64,000 bases of DNA from assembly GCF_016735685.1 (NCBI RefSeq), contig NZ_JAERRA010000002.1, positions 434,001 through 498,000 on the forward strand, written 5' to 3'. The notes beneath the pieces were generated by a model. It saw only the letters and a list, made by a program, of their open reading frames with translations. It had not been told where the DNA came from and searched no databases. The position numbers and the translations under genes are program-made. This document shows positions 23,295 through 32,678 of this stretch, one piece after another. The DNA comes from Piscinibacter lacus (GTDB lineage: Bacteria > Pseudomonadota > Gammaproteobacteria > Burkholderiales > Burkholderiaceae_C). Each line of letters opens with the position of its first letter. Positions within the stretch are counted from its first letter, which is position 1.

Positions 23295-25202
23295 TCAGTG
23301 CCGTGCCGGCCGGTACTCCGGGATCACGCGGGCCAGCAGGGCCCGCACCTCGGCCGGGCTGGCGCTGTCGCGGCTTTGGATCCAGTCGAGCAGGGCCGGC
23401 GCGGCCTCGGCCGGCGGCGCGATGCGCGCCACCAGCAGGCGCTCGATCGCCGTGGGCAGGGTGGCGTCGGCATCGGCCAGCAGCTCTTCGTAGAGCTTCT
23501 CGCCGGGCCGCAGGCCGCTGAAGGCGATCGGGATCTCCTCCAGGCTGTGGCCGGCCAGGCGGATCATCTCGCGCGCCAGGTCGACGATCTTCACCGGCTC
23601 GCCCATGTCCAGCACATAGACGCGGCCGCTCTCGCCGAGCACCGCCGCCTGCACCACCAGGCGCGCCGCTTCGGGGATGGTCATGAAGTAGCGGGTGATG
23701 TCCGGATGGGTCACGGTCACCGGCCCGCCGCGGGCAATCTGCGCCTTGAACTTCGGGATCACGCTGCCGCTGCTGCCCAGCACATTGCCGAAGCGCACGG
23801 CCATGAAGCGCGTGCCGGCCTGGGTGGCGGCCAGATGCGCCAGCACGATCTCGGCCGCGCGCTTGCTGGCGCCCATCACATTGGTCGGGTTCACCGCCTT
23901 GTCGGTGCTGATCAGCACGAAGCGTTCGACGCCATGCTCGGCCGACACCCGGCCGGCCTGCCAGGTGCCCAGGGTGTTGTTGCGCAGGGCCTGCCAGGCA
24001 TTGGCCTCTTCCATCAGCGGCACATGCTTGTAGGCCGCGGCATGGAAGACGATCTGCGGCTGCCGCGCGGCCCACAGCCGGCGCAGGCCGTCGAGATCGC
24101 GCACATCGCCGATCAGCGGCTCCACCGCCAGGTGCGGAAAGCGCTCGGCCAGTTCCTCGGCGATGGCATAGAGGTTGAACTCGCTCAGCTCCAGCAGCAG
24201 CAGCCGGGCCGGGCCGTAGCGCGCCAGTTGGCGGCACAGCTCGCTGCCGATCGAGCCGCCCGCACCCGTGACCAGCACCACCTTGCCGCCCACGCCTTCG
24301 GCGATGCCGGCCTCGTCGAGCAGCACCGGCTCGCGGCCCAGCAGGTCCTCGGGCTCGATGTCGCGCACGCGGCTGACGGCCACGCCCTCGCTCAGCTCGG
24401 CCTCGCTGGGCACCGTCAGCACCGGCAGGCCCACCGAGGCCGCCTGCTCGAAGACCTTGCGGCGGACTTCGCGCCGCAGCGAAGGCATGGCCACGATCAC
24501 ATGGCTGGCACTGTGCAGCTCGGCCAGCGAGCGCAGGCGCTCCAGCCGGCCGATCACCGCCACATTGCCGACGCGGCTGCCCTGCTTGGCCTCGTCGTCG
24601 TCGAGCAAGCCCACCACCGTCCAGCCCTGGTGCTGGATGCCGGCGATCAGCAGCCGCGCCGCATCGCCCGCACCCAGCACGATGGCGCGCCGGCTGCTGC
24701 CGCCGCGGCCGCTCAGGCGCATGCGCAGGTGCTCGTAGAACATGCGGTAGGCGATGCGCACGCCGGCCAGGCCGAACAGCGTCATCAGCGGATGCAGGGC
24801 CAGCACCGCGCGCGGCGTGGCATACAGCCCGGCCATCTGCACCGCACTGGCCGAGACCGCGCCCGCCACCAGGCAGACCAGGGCCAGGCGCTGCACCTCG
24901 CCAAAGCCGATGAAGCGCCAGACCGCCCGCGGCACGCCGAAGGCCACGCCCGCCGCCGCATAGACGATGACGATGCCCAACAGCACCAGCGGGTCGTAGT
25001 CGGGCCGGCGCGCGAACCAGTCGTCGAAGCCCAGGCGGAAGAGGTAGGTGGCCTGCCAGGTGAGGGCCACGATCAGGGCATCGACCAGCAGCGACAGGCC
25101 GGCACGCGCCGGGCGGATGCGGGTCAGCAGGGCCTCGACGCGCAAGGCCCAGCCGCCGGGCGCTTCGACGGGCGGCAGCTTGGGCGGCGGCAGGCGGCTC
25201 AT
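23295..25202 (-). CDS. Membrane NDP-sugar 4,6-dehydratase (FlaA1/CapD/WbpM/PglF type)
   Basis: A 635-residue protein with about four N-terminal membrane helices (residues 30-130), a CoA-binding-like Rossmann domain with VLGAGDAARLL near 195, and a C-terminal extended SDR domain. The SDR domain has VTGAGGSIGSELCRQL near 310 and STDKAVNPTNVMGASKRAAE near 440. Such enzymes convert UDP-GlcNAc to a 4-keto-6-deoxy sugar for QuiNAc, FucNAc or bacillosamine-type residues. It is the last gene of the minus-strand polysaccharide operon and acts with the following aminotransferase and priming transferase genes. Confidence 0.92.
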   Translation of the reverse strand: MSRLPPPKLPPVEAPGGWALRVEALLTRIRPARAGLSLLVDALIVALTWQATYLFRLGFDDWFARRPDYDPLVLLGIVIVYAAAGVAFGVPRAVWRFIGFGEVQRLALVCLVAGAVSASAVQMAGLYATPRAVLALHPLMTLFGLAGVRIAYRMFYEHLRMRLSGRGGSSRRAIVLGAGDAARLLIAGIQHQGWTVVGLLDDDEAKQGSRVGNVAVIGRLERLRSLAELHSASHVIVAMPSLRREVRRKVFEQAASVGLPVLTVPSEAELSEGVAVSRVRDIEPEDLLGREPVLLDEAGIAEGVGGKVVLVTGAGGSIGSELCRQLARYGPARLLLLELSEFNLYAIAEELAERFPHLAVEPLIGDVRDLDGLRRLWAARQPQIVFHAAAYKHVPLMEEANAWQALRNNTLGTWQAGRVSAEHGVERFVLISTDKAVNPTNVMGASKRAAEIVLAHLAATQAGTRFMAVRFGNVLGSSGSVIPKFKAQIARGGPVTVTHPDITRYFMTIPEAARLVVQAAVLGESGRVYVLDMGEPVKIVDLAREMIRLAGHSLEEIPIAFSGLRPGEKLYEELLADADATLPTAIERLLVARIAPPAEAAPALLDWIQSRDSASPAEVRALLARVIPEYRPARH

Positions 25203-25215
25203 CGCGGCGGTTTCA

Positions 25216-25869
25216 TCAGGCCGGCGGCCGGGGCGCCGGGCCCTGCGGCGGGCGCGGGCCGGCGGCGCCCAGCAAGGCGGCCAGGGTGCGCAGGATCAGG
25301 CCCAGGTCGGTGCGCAGGCTGGCGCGGCCGGCATAGGCCAGGGCCAGGGCCAGCTTGCGCGGCAGCAGCTCCTCGACATAGCGGCGCTCGGGGTCGGCGG
25401 CGTCGGCCAGCAGGGCGGCCTCGTCGCGGAAGGCCAGGGAGGCCGGATCGGTCAGGCCCGGCCGCAGCGCCAGCAGCCGGGCTGCATCGGCCTCGCCAAG
25501 CAGGCGTGCGTAATGGGCCACGTAGCGCGGCAGCTCGGGCCGCGGGCCGACCAGGCTCATCGTGCCCCGCAGCACATCGATCAGTTGCGGCAACTCGTCA
25601 AGCTTGTGGCGCCGCAGCCAGGCGCCGACGCGAGTGATGCGTGCATCCTCGCCCACGGTAATGCCCGGTCCGCGCCGCTCGGCATCCGCCACCATGGTGC
25701 GGAACTTGTGGATGCGGAACAGCCGGCCGTGGCGGCCGACGCGCTGCTGGCGGAAGAAGACCGGCCCCGGCGAATCGAGCCGCACGGCCAGCGCGATCGC
25801 CGCCATTGGCAGCGCCAGCAGCAGCAGGCCCAGGCCGGCGGCCAGCAGGTCGAAGAGGCGCTTGCCCAC
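25216..25869 (-). CDS. Priming sugar-phosphate transferase (PglC/WcaJ C-terminal type)
   Basis: A 217-residue bacterial sugar transferase that moves a sugar-1-phosphate onto undecaprenyl phosphate, the first step of glycan assembly. One N-terminal hydrophobic helix (residues 8-30) is followed by FFRQQRVGR, FRIHKFRTMV, RRHKLDELPQLIDVLRGTMSLVGPRPE and a cytoplasmic tail. The short form without extra membrane helices matches the PglC-like monotopic class. The start is GTG. The partner 4,6-dehydratase suggests the primer is a 6-deoxy amino sugar (inference). Confidence 0.9.
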   Translation of the reverse strand: MGKRLFDLLAAGLGLLLLALPMAAIALAVRLDSPGPVFFRQQRVGRHGRLFRIHKFRTMVADAERRGPGITVGEDARITRVGAWLRRHKLDELPQLIDVLRGTMSLVGPRPELPRYVAHYARLLGEADAARLLALRPGLTDPASLAFRDEAALLADAADPERRYVEELLPRKLALALAYAGRASLRTDLGLILRTLAALLGAAGPRPPQGPAPRPPA

Positions 25870-25888
25870 GGTGGCCCCGGGCGGCCGC

Positions 25889-27136
25889 TCAGGCCGCGTC
25901 GCCCCGCAGCGTGCTGCGCACGGCGGCGATCACGCGGTCGACCTGCTCGTCGCGCATCGCGCTGAACAGCGGCAGGCTGAGCATGCGCTCGTAGGCGCGC
26001 TGGCTGTGCGGGAAGTCGGCGGCGCGCAGGCCGTAGCGCTCGCGCCAGTAGGGGTGCAGGTGCAGGGGGATGTAGTGCACGCTGCAGCCGATGCGGCGGG
26101 CGTAGAGCTGCTCGATGAAGGCATCGCGGTCGCCGGTGTCGCCGCCGGCACCGGGCCGGCCGGCGCCCAGGGCCGGCGCATCGTCGGCCAGGCGCAGCAC
26201 ATACAGATGCCAGGCATGCAGGTCGTCGGGCGCGGTGGCGCCAGCCGCGCCGGGCCGCGGCGGCAGGATCACCGGCAGGTCGGCGAAGGCGGCGTCGTAG
26301 CGCGCGGCAATCGCGGCGCGGCGCGCGCGAAAGGCCTCGGCCTGCCGGAGCTGCTGCAAGCCCAGGGCCGCGGCGATGTCGGTGAGATTGACCTTGAAGC
26401 CCGGCGCGACCACCTCGTAATACCAGCTCGGCGCCTGTGCGGTGAAACGGTCGAAGGCATCCCGGCTGATGCCATGCAGGCGCATCACCTTGGCGCGCTC
26501 GGCCAGGGCCGGATCGCGGGTGACGAGCATGCCGCCCTCGCCCGTGGTGATGGTCTTGTTGGCGTAGAAGCTGAAGACGGTGGCATCGCTGCCCAGCGTG
26601 CCCACCAGGGCGCCGCCGCAGCTCGTGGGCAGGGCATGGGCAGCATCCTCCACCACCTTCAAGCCGTGGCGGCGGGCCAGGGCCAGCAGCGCCTCCATGG
26701 GTGCGGCTAGGCCGGCGTAGTGCACCGGCACGATGGCCTTGCTGCGCGGGGTGATGGCGGCTTCCACCGCCGCCGGGTCGATGCAGAGCGTGGCCGGGTC
26801 GATGTCGACCAGCACCACATCCGCGCCCAGGTAGCGCACCACCTCGGCCGTGGCCGTGAAGGTGTGGGTGGTGGTGATCACCTCGTCGCCCGGGCCGATG
26901 CCCAGGGCCTCCAGCGCCAGGTGCAGACCGGCGGTGGCCGAGTTCACGGCGATCGCCTGCAGCGCCGGGTCACCGCCCAGGAAGGCGACGAAATCCTGCT
27001 CGAAGCGCCGCGCCTTGGGGCCGGTCGTCACCCAGCCCGAACGCAGGGTGTCGACGACTTCGGCGATCTCGGCCTCGCCGATCTCCGGCAGGGCAAAGGG
27101 GACGAAGGGCGGCAGGTCGGCAGCGCGTTCGCTCAT
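25889..27136 (-). CDS. PLP-dependent sugar aminotransferase (DegT/DnrJ/EryC1/StrS)
   Basis: A 415-residue aminotransferase. [17 protein letters not shown] and [13 protein letters not shown] lie at the N-terminus, EDAAHALPT near 180, and the PLP-binding Lys in [16 protein letters not shown] near 205. Beside a 4,6-dehydratase and a PglC-like transferase it probably aminates C4 of a UDP-4-keto-6-deoxy-GlcNAc, as PglE does. No dedicated acetyltransferase follows it. Confidence 0.88.
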   Translation of the reverse strand: MSERAADLPPFVPFALPEIGEAEIAEVVDTLRSGWVTTGPKARRFEQDFVAFLGGDPALQAIAVNSATAGLHLALEALGIGPGDEVITTTHTFTATAEVVRYLGADVVLVDIDPATLCIDPAAVEAAITPRSKAIVPVHYAGLAAPMEALLALARRHGLKVVEDAAHALPTSCGGALVGTLGSDATVFSFYANKTITTGEGGMLVTRDPALAERAKVMRLHGISRDAFDRFTAQAPSWYYEVVAPGFKVNLTDIAAALGLQQLRQAEAFRARRAAIAARYDAAFADLPVILPPRPGAAGATAPDDLHAWHLYVLRLADDAPALGAGRPGAGGDTGDRDAFIEQLYARRIGCSVHYIPLHLHPYWRERYGLRAADFPHSQRAYERMLSLPLFSAMRDEQVDRVIAAVRSTLRGDAA

Positions 27137-27151
27137 GGGCAGGGGGCAGTC

Positions 27152-28492
27152 TCAGCCGGCGCGCTGGGGCGCCGGGCGGCCGATGGCGTGGTACTCGATG
27201 CCCAGCCGGGCCATGTCGGCCGGCTCGAAGAGGTTGCGGCCGTCAAAGACCAGCGGCTGCTTGAGCTGGGCGCGGATCGCGTCGAAGTCCGGGCTGCGGA
27301 ATTCCTTCCACTCGGTCACGATCAGCAGCGCATCCGCGCCCGGCAGGGCCTCGGGCGCGCTGGCCGCATAGCGCAGGCCGGCCTGGCCGGGCATCACGCG
27401 CTGGGCCTCGTCCATCGCGACCGGGTCATAGGCCACCACCTCGGCGCCGCGGGCCGTCAGCTCGGCCACGATCACGCGGCTCGGCGCCTCGCGCATGTCG
27501 TCGGTGCCGGGCTTGAAGGCCAGACCCCACATCGCGAAGCGGCGGCCGGCCAGGTCGGCGCCGAAGCGCGCCACCACCTTCTCGACCAGCACCTGCTTCT
27601 GGCGCTCGTTGGCGGCTTCCACCGCCTCCAGCACGCCCAGGTTCAGGCCCACCTCGGCGCCGCTGCGCACCAGGGCCTTCACATCCTTGGGGAAGCAGGA
27701 GCCGCCGTAGCCCGCACCGGGGTAGAGGAACTGGGTGCCGATGCGCGGATCGCTGCCGATGCCCTGGCGCACCCATTCGATGTCGGCGCCCACCCGCTCG
27801 GCCAGGCGCGACAACTCGTTCATGAAGCTGATGCGCGTGGCCAGCATGGCATTGGCCGCGTACTTGGTGAACTCGGCGCTGCGCAGGTCCATCACCAGCA
27901 GGCGGTCGCGGTTGCGCACGAAGGGGGCGTAGATCGAGCGCATCAGCAGGATGGCGCGCTCGTCCTCGGCGCCGACGATGATGCGGTCCGGCCGCATGAA
28001 GTCCTCGACCGCCGCGCCTTCCTTCAGGAACTCGGGGTTGGACACCACCGAGAACTCCATCGCCTCGCCGCGCGCCGCTAGGGCCTCGGCCACCGCCGCC
28101 TGCACCTTGTCGGCCGTGCCCACCGGCACCGTGCTCTTGTCGACGATGACCTTGTAGTCGGTCATGCGCTCGCCGATGGCGCGGGCCGCCGCCAGCACGT
28201 ACTTCAGGTCGGCCGAGCCGTCCTCGTCCGGCGGCGTGCCCACCGCGATGAACTGCACCGTGCCATGCGCCACCGCCGCATCCACATCGGTCGTGAACTG
28301 CAAACGGCCACCCTTCACATTGCGCTGCACCACCTCCAGCAGGCCGGGTTCATGGATGGGAATCCCGCCGGTGTTAAGGATTTCAATCTTGCGGGCGTCG
28401 AGATCCAGGCAAACCACATGGTTGCCCATTTCGGCCAGACAGGCCCCGGTGACCAGACCGACATAACCGGTGCCGACGACAGTGATCTTCAT
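27152..28492 (-). CDS. ugd: UDP-glucose 6-dehydrogenase
   Basis: A 446-residue NAD-dependent enzyme making UDP-glucuronic acid. It starts [33 protein letters not shown] near 125, [14 protein letters not shown] near 155, the catalytic Cys in [16 protein letters not shown] near 265 and the [13 protein letters not shown] motif near 330 are all present. The ATG at 28492 defines the start; the upstream frame is non-conserved. UDP-glucuronate is a probable building block of the polysaccharide. Confidence 0.95.
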   Translation of the reverse strand: MKITVVGTGYVGLVTGACLAEMGNHVVCLDLDARKIEILNTGGIPIHEPGLLEVVQRNVKGGRLQFTTDVDAAVAHGTVQFIAVGTPPDEDGSADLKYVLAAARAIGERMTDYKVIVDKSTVPVGTADKVQAAVAEALAARGEAMEFSVVSNPEFLKEGAAVEDFMRPDRIIVGAEDERAILLMRSIYAPFVRNRDRLLVMDLRSAEFTKYAANAMLATRISFMNELSRLAERVGADIEWVRQGIGSDPRIGTQFLYPGAGYGGSCFPKDVKALVRSGAEVGLNLGVLEAVEAANERQKQVLVEKVVARFGADLAGRRFAMWGLAFKPGTDDMREAPSRVIVAELTARGAEVVAYDPVAMDEAQRVMPGQAGLRYAASAPEALPGADALLIVTEWKEFRSPDFDAIRAQLKQPLVFDGRNLFEPADMARLGIEYHAIGRPAPQRAG

Positions 28493-28593
28493 GTGGTTTT
28501 CGTGAGAAGGGGGTGGGAGCTGCCCGGCGCGTGCGGACGGCGGGCGGATGGGACTGTATCGCCATGCAAGCTGCGGGCCGATGTCCAGATGTC

Positions 28594-29319
28594 TCAGTTC
28601 CCCCGCAGATCGGGACGCGCCAGCCACACCAGCCGGTGCGTGCGCAGCAGCGGCAGGGCATTGAACAGGGGCAGCAGCGGCGCCGGCAGGCGGCGTGCGA
28701 GGGGCGGGGCCAGCGTCACCCGGCGCACGCTCAGGCGGGCTTCGGGCCAGAGCTGGCGCAGCCGCGCCACCGGCACGCCGCGCACGTCCGGGTTGCGCGG
28801 GTTGTCGAAGGCGAAGTCGTAGCAGAGCACCGCCCCGCCCGGCCGCAGCCAGCGCCACATCGCATCGGCCAGGCGCTGCTGGAAAGCCGCATCGAGCAAG
28901 GAACTGAACACGGTGGAAGCCAGCACCAGATCCTGGCTGCCGGGCTCGACGGGCGCGATGCAGGCATCGCCCTCGATCACCGCCAGCCCGGCCGGCAGCA
29001 CATCGCGGGCGCTGGCGGCGCGCTCGGGCAGCAGCTCCAGCGCGGTCAGGTGCTCGGGCCGCAGGCCCAGGCGCAGCAGCTCCAGCAGGTTGCCGCCGTT
29101 GCCGCAGCCCACCTCGGTCAGGCGCAGGGCGGTCAGATCGGCCCAGCGCGGGTCGCGCCGCGCGGCTTCGCGCAGCAGGCCGGCCAGGGCGCGCTGGCGC
29201 TCCTGCACCGCATGCATCACCTCGGGCCGCAGCAGGCTGTAGCGGCCGTCCAGCGCCGGCCGGCGGGCATAGCGTTCCACCACGCGGGCGGTTTCCTCAG
29301 GGGAGGGGTTCGGGCTCAT
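28594..29319 (-). CDS. Class I SAM-dependent methyltransferase
   Basis: A 241-residue methyltransferase with the SAM motif [16 protein letters not shown] (about residues 66-81), [11 protein letters not shown], and [13 protein letters not shown]. In a polysaccharide locus it may methylate a sugar, but the substrate cannot be told from sequence. It lies between a glycosyltransferase and ugd, with about 100 bp before ugd that may hold a promoter. Confidence 0.75.
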   Translation of the reverse strand: MSPNPSPEETARVVERYARRPALDGRYSLLRPEVMHAVQERQRALAGLLREAARRDPRWADLTALRLTEVGCGNGGNLLELLRLGLRPEHLTALELLPERAASARDVLPAGLAVIEGDACIAPVEPGSQDLVLASTVFSSLLDAAFQQRLADAMWRWLRPGGAVLCYDFAFDNPRNPDVRGVPVARLRQLWPEARLSVRRVTLAPPLARRLPAPLLPLFNALPLLRTHRLVWLARPDLRGN

Positions 29320-29349
29320 CCGGACACTCGGTTTGCAGGGACGGCGGAC

Positions 29350-30603
29350 TCAGGCCGCGCGGGGCGGCGCGGCCAGCGCCTCCAGAAAACGCTGCGCCAG
29401 CACGCCCCATTCATGATGCGCCAGCACATGGGCGCGGCCGGCGGCGCCCAGGCGGGCGCGCTCGGCGGCCGGCAGGGCCAGCAGGCGGCGGGCGCCCTCG
29501 GCCACCGCCTGGGGCGATTCGGGCGCCACGGTCAGGCCGCAGCCGGCCTCGGCCACCGGGTCGTTGCCGGCCTCCACCGCATGCAGCACCGGGCGGGCGG
29601 CCATCATGTAGTCCATCAGCTTGTTGGGCGCGATGCCGTAGCGATAGAGCGGCTGCCGGCGCCAGCCCAGGTAGGCCAGGTCCAGGCCGGCCAGCAGCGA
29701 GGGCATCATCGCCTTGGGCACGGGCGGCGCCCAGTGCACCTGAGGCGCCAGGCCCTCGTCGGCGATGCGGCGCACCAGGCGCTCGCGCTCATGCCCGTCG
29801 CCCACGATCAGCAGGCGCAGCGCCTGCCCGCGCAGCAGGGCGGCGGCATCCAGCAGGGTGTCCAGCGCATTGGGCTCGCCCATCGAGCCGGCATAGCCCA
29901 TCACCGCCGCGCCCGCCGCACGCGCCTCGGCCAGCCAGGCGGCCAAGTCGGCGCGCAGCGGCGGTGGCTCGGCCGCCCAGTCCGCCGCGCTGATGCCGTT
30001 GGGCACGATGTGCAGGCGCCGCAGGTCCAGGCCCCGCGCGGCCACATGCTCGTGCACCTTGGGCAGCATGGACACATAGACATCCGCCCCCCGGCAGGCG
30101 CTGCGCTCGGCCCAGCCGCAAAGCTGGGCGAAGGGATGCCAGGGCGACATGCCCGACAGCTCCACCAGCGAGGCCGGCCACAGGTCGTGCAGCTCGAAGA
30201 CCAGCCGCGCCCCCGCCCGCCGCGCCAGATGCCGGGCCAGCCAGAAATCCATCGGGTAGGTGCTCGACGCAATCACCGCATCGGGCCGGAAGCTCTCGAC
30301 CAGCCGCCGCCCGTCGCGCGCCACCGCCGCCAGGAAGGCCGCGATGTTGCGCACCCGGCCCAGGCCGTTGCCCGCATAGGCCGGCGTGGGATACCAGCGG
30401 AACTGCACCCCATCGACCACCTCGTCGCGCGGCGTGCGGGCCTCCGGCGCCAGCGGCTGCACCGCGCGCACATGCGCAAAGCCCGCGCCCAGCACCTGCA
30501 CCCGGTGGCCCCGCTTCACCCATTCCCGCGCCAGCAGATGGGGGCGGAACTCCATGCCATAGGCGGGGCCGCCGGCGTAGTGGTTGAGGAGCAGGAGGTT
30601 CAC
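29350..30603 (-). CDS. GT4-family glycosyltransferase (WbuB-like)
   Basis: A 417-residue glycosyltransferase. The head NLLLLNHYAGGPAYGMEFRP and GHRVQVL fit the WbuB group of GT4 enzymes, and the C-terminal GT-B half has GYAGSMGEPNALDTLL and IAPNKLMDYMMAARPVL. The best start is GTG at 30603, which overlaps the stop of the zeta-like toxin (GTGA). A truncated, ATG-initiated copy of its first 61 bp lies upstream at 31725-31786. This indicates that the toxin-antitoxin cassette was inserted here and the gene head regenerated with a GTG start. Confidence 0.85.
   Translation of the reverse strand: MNLLLLNHYAGGPAYGMEFRPHLLAREWVKRGHRVQVLGAGFAHVRAVQPLAPEARTPRDEVVDGVQFRWYPTPAYAGNGLGRVRNIAAFLAAVARDGRRLVESFRPDAVIASSTYPMDFWLARHLARRAGARLVFELHDLWPASLVELSGMSPWHPFAQLCGWAERSACRGADVYVSMLPKVHEHVAARGLDLRRLHIVPNGISAADWAAEPPPLRADLAAWLAEARAAGAAVMGYAGSMGEPNALDTLLDAAALLRGQALRLLIVGDGHERERLVRRIADEGLAPQVHWAPPVPKAMMPSLLAGLDLAYLGWRRQPLYRYGIAPNKLMDYMMAARPVLHAVEAGNDPVAEAGCGLTVAPESPQAVAEGARRLLALPAAERARLGAAGRAHVLAHHEWGVLAQRFLEALAAPPRAA
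30542..30602 (-). repeat. 61-bp direct repeat, copy A (head of glycosyltransferase gene)
   Basis: Identical over 61 bp to 31725-31785. This copy is the 5' end of the intact glycosyltransferase gene. The base just upstream changes the start codon from ATG to GTG. Confidence 0.97.
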
Positions 30604-31400
30604 CGCGCCCCTGCCGAAGGTGCGGGGGGATCCGGTCGATCCGGCCTGAACGCATCCCACAGGCTGCTGCGTTCCAGCCAGGCTGGCAGACGGTCCGCAT
30701 GCAGACGAAGCTGCTGGCCGCTGTCTTCGAGTTCGGCGATCAACCGGTGCGCCTCGCCGGAGTTGTCGAAGACGTAAGCCCGGTCCGAGGCACGACAGGC
30801 TGCATCCAGCAAGCCGATCGAGCGGACGTAGCGCTCACGCACCTTGTCCTCGGGCACGTCGTGACCCCCCTGGCTGACACGCAACCGAACCCGTTCGATG
30901 TTGATGGCAGGGTCCTCGGTCGCGACGAAGTAGAGATAGACCCGGTAGCCCCGCGCCCGTGCATCGCGCATCAACTCGATCTTGTCGTCCGACGACATCA
31001 CCGTCTCGAAGGTGAAGGACGTACCTTGGTCCACCAGCCGCCGCCGGAGCGCAGCCGCCAGCACCGCCGCCACATAGGCATTCACGGCGGAAGCCGGCAC
31101 CTGGAGATGATCCTGCGAGTCGAGGGTCAGGACGCCGGCCACCTCAGCAAGACCGTGACGACTCAGCAAGGTCGACGTCGCCAGCTCGCTCCGCAACGCA
31201 GCCAAAAAGCCATCGCCTTGCGCCGCCAGCCCGAGATTGGGCAGCGGGATGCCCAGCCCCTCACGCAAGGCCCGCTCCATGTCATCCGCATTCAGGTAGG
31301 CGCCGATCCAATCAGGCCTGAGTTCATCCTTGATCGTGCTTTTGCCGGAACCGTTGGGCCCGGCAAAGACCCGCATCCGAGCCGGTGGCGTGCGGATCAC
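30600..31400 (-). CDS. Zeta-toxin-like P-loop kinase (COG4185 type), candidate toxin
   Basis: A 266-residue predicted ATPase. Walker A is FAGPNGSGKST near residues 13-22, followed by NADDMERAL. Further on are FTFETVMSS, RARGYRVYLYFVA, the VSQGGHDVPEDKVRERYVRSI sensor region and VFDNSGE, all typical of the COG4185/zeta-like family. Epsilon-zeta toxins phosphorylate UDP-N-acetylamino sugars; whether this subgroup does so is not known. The GTG start at 31400 overlaps the small upstream gene (GTGA), and its stop overlaps the glycosyltransferase start. The cassette lies between 61-bp direct repeats. Confidence 0.8.
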   Translation of the reverse strand: MIRTPPARMRVFAGPNGSGKSTIKDELRPDWIGAYLNADDMERALREGLGIPLPNLGLAAQGDGFLAALRSELATSTLLSRHGLAEVAGVLTLDSQDHLQVPASAVNAYVAAVLAAALRRRLVDQGTSFTFETVMSSDDKIELMRDARARGYRVYLYFVATEDPAINIERVRLRVSQGGHDVPEDKVRERYVRSIGLLDAACRASDRAYVFDNSGEAHRLIAELEDSGQQLRLHADRLPAWLERSSLWDAFRPDRPDPPAPSAGAR

Positions 31401-31666
31401 CGGCTCGGGCCCGGGTTCTTGCGACGCAGCAGCACCTGCCCGACCTGCACCGGCGTGCCCGGCGGCAGCGTGCGGATCACCCGGTCAGGCTGCTGGCGCT
31501 GACGCTCGATCAGCATGCCCTCGGCCGAACGCATCAGCACCTTGCGGCCCTGGGCCAGGGCACGCTCATGGGCGGCCCGACCGGCCCGCGAGGCCTGGTC
31601 GGCGATGTCGCTTTCATGGTCCGGCAAAGGAAGCTGGGAGGCTGCGTGCTTGCCCTGAACCTTCAT
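31397..31666 (-). CDS. Small protein upstream of zeta-like toxin, candidate antitoxin
   Basis: An 89-residue hydrophilic protein, basic at its C-terminus, with no motif I recognise. Its four-base overlap with the zeta-like gene and its size suggest the antitoxin of the pair. GGAG lies 8-11 bp before the ATG at 31666. The upstream orphan peptide (31670-31786) ends three bases before this ATG, so its translation may now be coupled to the glycosyltransferase leader. Confidence 0.6.
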   Translation of the reverse strand: MKVQGKHAASQLPLPDHESDIADQASRAGRAAHERALAQGRKVLMRSAEGMLIERQRQQPDRVIRTLPPGTPVQVGQVLLRRKNPGPSR

Positions 31667-31669
31667 GGC

Positions 31670-31786
31670 TTATCTCCGAGGGTGGGCCTGAATTGTGAGG
31701 CGTTCCGGCCTCCCGACTGGCCGCGGGCGGAACTCCATGCCATAGGCGGGGCCGCCGGCGTAGTGGTTGAGGAGCAGGAGGTTCAT
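31670..31786 (-). pseudogene. Orphan 38-codon head of the glycosyltransferase gene
   Basis: An ATG at 31786 begins the same reading frame as the glycosyltransferase (NLLLLNHYAGGPAYGMEFRP), then runs into unrelated sequence and stops at TAA 31672-31670, three bases before the antitoxin ATG. It is probably the original 5' end of the glycosyltransferase gene, now separated from it by the inserted cassette. It may act as a translated leader. Confidence 0.75.
31725..31785 (-). repeat. 61-bp direct repeat, copy B
   Basis: A perfect duplicate of 30542-30602, offset by 1183 bp. Together the copies bracket the 1122-bp antitoxin-toxin segment. No inverted terminal repeats or transposase accompany them. 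Confidence 0.97.
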
Positions 31787-31947
31787 GCGGGGGATTCAGG
31801 GCGCAGGGCGATTGTGCGGTGGGCGTTCGATCGAGCTGGGCGGGCCGTCACGCGCGGGCTTGTGCATCGAAGCCCGACCGATCCGGGCTTGCCATCCCAC
31901 CCCTGCCCGCCCAAAATACACACACTCATGGATGTACGAGGCTCATC

Positions 31948-32211
31948 ATGGATCCCCTGACCACCCGGGTTTTCAACAACGGCAACAGCCAGGCGGTTCG
32001 CATCCCGGCGGAGTTGCGGCTCGACACGGACCGGGTGCGCATCTGGCGCAACGATCTGGGTGAACTGGTTCTCCAGCCGATGCGCACGGATCGCGGGGCG
32101 GCGCTGCTGGATGCCTTGCGGGCCGTGCAGGCTGCCGACCCCGACTTCGTCACCGCCCTGGAAGCCGAGCGCGCCGGCACGCTGCCCATGCAGGAGCGCG
32201 ACGAGCTGTGA
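31948..32211 (+). CDS. vapB: AbrB-fold antitoxin (VapB/MazE type)
   Basis: An 87-residue protein with a swapped-hairpin DNA-binding N-terminus (FNNGNSQAVRIPAELRL, residues 9-25) and a C-terminal toxin-neutralising tail. It normally binds the partner PIN-domain toxin and represses its own promoter. The ATG at 31948 is chosen because the conserved domain begins within ten residues; upstream sequence is non-conserved. The stop overlaps the toxin GTG (GTGA). Confidence 0.88.
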   Translation: MDPLTTRVFNNGNSQAVRIPAELRLDTDRVRIWRNDLGELVLQPMRTDRGAALLDALRAVQAADPDFVTALEAERAGTLPMQERDEL

Positions 32212-32621
32212 TCGTCCTGCTCGACACCAACATCCTGATCTACCTGATCAAGAACCAGCCTGCGCACGTGGCGCAGCGCGTGGACCAGATGGCCGACGAC
32301 ACGCGCCTGGGCATGTCCTTCATCACCTGGGCCGAACTCCTCAAGGGGGCGGAGCGCAGCACCCGCAAACCCGAGGTGCTCAAGCGCCTGGACGCCCTGA
32401 GCCGGCAGATCAAGGTGCTGTATCCCTCTGGGCCTGCCATCTGCCGCCACTACGCCGAGCAGTTCACCCGCCTGAAGGATGCCGGCACCCCCATCGGCGC
32501 CAACGATCTGTGGATCGCTTGCCATGCCCTGGCCGAGGACGCCACCCTGGTCACGCACAACACCCGGGAGTTCCAGCGCATCGAGGGTCTGCGACTGGAG
32601 GATTGGCTTCAGGCCGGCTGA
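32208..32621 (+). CDS. vapC: PIN-domain ribonuclease toxin VapC
   Basis: A 137-residue PIN-domain toxin. Acidic metal-binding residues are visible in LLDTNILIYL (Asp 6), SFITWAELLKG (Glu near 43) and GANDLWIACHAL (Asp near 99), with VTHNTREFQRI at the end. VapC proteins cleave tRNA or rRNA when free. It starts with GTG inside the vapB stop and lies opposite in strand to the surrounding polysaccharide genes. Confidence 0.9.
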   Translation: MIVLLDTNILIYLIKNQPAHVAQRVDQMADDTRLGMSFITWAELLKGAERSTRKPEVLKRLDALSRQIKVLYPSGPAICRHYAEQFTRLKDAGTPIGANDLWIACHALAEDATLVTHNTREFQRIEGLRLEDWLQAG

Positions 32622-32678
32622 GACCCGAGGGCCTTCGCGGAAGCGTCCGGGCGCGACCGGCCTTACAACGCCGCCTGA

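Noticed and set aside
30542..31785. Insertion sequence bounded by 61-bp repeats
   Set aside because: No transposase, no inverted terminal repeats, and the repeats are part of a host gene.
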